Source of the DNA: an uncultured Lachnospiraceae bacterium
GTDB lineage: Bacteria; Bacillota; Clostridia; Lachnospirales; Lachnospiraceae
Direction of reading: 5' to 3'
DNA length: 6,038 nt
Assembly: GCA_934351765.1 (NCBI GenBank)
Contig: CAKRJM010000130.1
Span: 1 to 6,038, forward strand
Shown here: positions 5,733-6,038 of the stretch, in pieces
How positions within the stretch are numbered: the stretch's first letter is position 1
Layout: every line of letters starts with the position of its first letter
Position numbers and translations under genes: made by a program
Notes under the pieces: model-generated
The model's input: the letters and a program-made list of their open reading frames with translations, nothing else
Databases searched by the model: none
What the model was told of the DNA's origin: nothing

Positions 5733-6038
5733 TTTGAACGGACAGAAAATAACAAAACAGAAGAATGGATTTGGAAATATTTGCATTGATTGGACGAAAG
5801 AGCGTTTTCCACTTATATAAGGAATAACAGATTGTAAAGAATAACCGGATATGATACGATGAAGAAAACGAACGATTCGCAGTACAATTCGACAACTTAG
5901 GCAATTCACAGAATGATTCCCCGACAAAGCACAAACAGAAAATTATAGAAAGCAGGGCGATCTGGATAGAGATAAATGGAGAGAACACGCAGTTTTTTCG
6001 GGGAAGAGGTTCTGGAAGCAAAACAGAAAAGCATAGGA
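5733..6038. other. AT-rich intergenic region with no supportable gene
   Basis: About 300 bp upstream of hipBA contain no gene I can support. On the + strand one frame is open from about 5854 to the window end but has no start codon near its beginning. An ATG at 5976, directly after an in-frame stop, opens 21 codons to the edge (MERTRSFFGEEVLEAKQKSIG split at the edge) with no good ribosome site; it could be the start of a neighbouring gene. A loose + strand promoter-like pair (TTGGAC 5790-5795, 17 bp, TTATAT 5813-5818) is present. The long - strand open frame here is the non-coding extension of hipB. Confidence 0.5.

Noticed and set aside
5617..6021. N-terminal extension of hipB in the same open frame
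   Set aside because: It would read through the consensus promoter and all three operators, and it gives a Phe/Ser/Ile/Cys-rich sequence unlike a HipB protein. The internal ATG at 5616 has a ribosome site and gives the expected length.

Overview
The window looks like a low-to-medium GC Firmicute chromosome, most likely a clostridial gut-type bacterium (Lachnospiraceae-like). The grounds are strong AGGAGG ribosome binding sites, GTG starts, a glutamine-dependent NAD synthetase with clostridial-style C-terminal motifs, and a small four-cysteine protein of a kind I associate with Clostridia. The taxonomic placement is inference; there is no rRNA in the window.

Left block (1-4107, + strand): five co-directional, closely spaced genes. 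They are the 3' part of nadE (cut by the window edge exactly at its glutaminase active-site cysteine), a 60-residue four-cysteine protein, upp (uracil phosphoribosyltransferase), a compact amidohydrolase that starts almost on its metal-binding HxH motif, and a sigma-70-like protein. The sigma-like protein keeps regions 1.1, 1.2, 2.1-2.2 and 3 but has lost region 4 and has a degenerate promoter-melting segment. Gaps are 90, 25, 24 and 9 bp, so some or all may be co-transcribed. nadE and upp both handle nucleotide/cofactor supply (NAD synthesis, uracil salvage); the roles of the other three are not clear from sequence.

Right block (4127-5740, - strand): a complete hipBA toxin-antitoxin module, convergent with the left block (19 bp between stop codons). 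hipB encodes a 73-residue Xre/HipB antitoxin-repressor. hipA encodes a 423-residue HipA-type Ser/Thr kinase with its catalytic residues present. The two genes overlap by 4 nt (ATGA). Upstream lies a perfect-consensus promoter (TTGACA-17 bp-TATAAT). Three related palindromic operators are centred on CGNNCG and spaced exactly 38 bp apart centre to centre. The first fills the -35/-10 spacer and the other two lie in the transcribed leader. This is the clearest regulatory structure in the window.

Base composition changes sharply between the blocks. Hand-counted 60-bp samples give 55-67% GC in the left block against 32-40% in the hipBA half, consistent with horizontal acquisition of the toxin-antitoxin module. 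The last 300 bp (about 5740-6038) is AT-rich and holds no gene I can support. I see no tRNA, rRNA, CRISPR array, insertion sequence or classical riboswitch.
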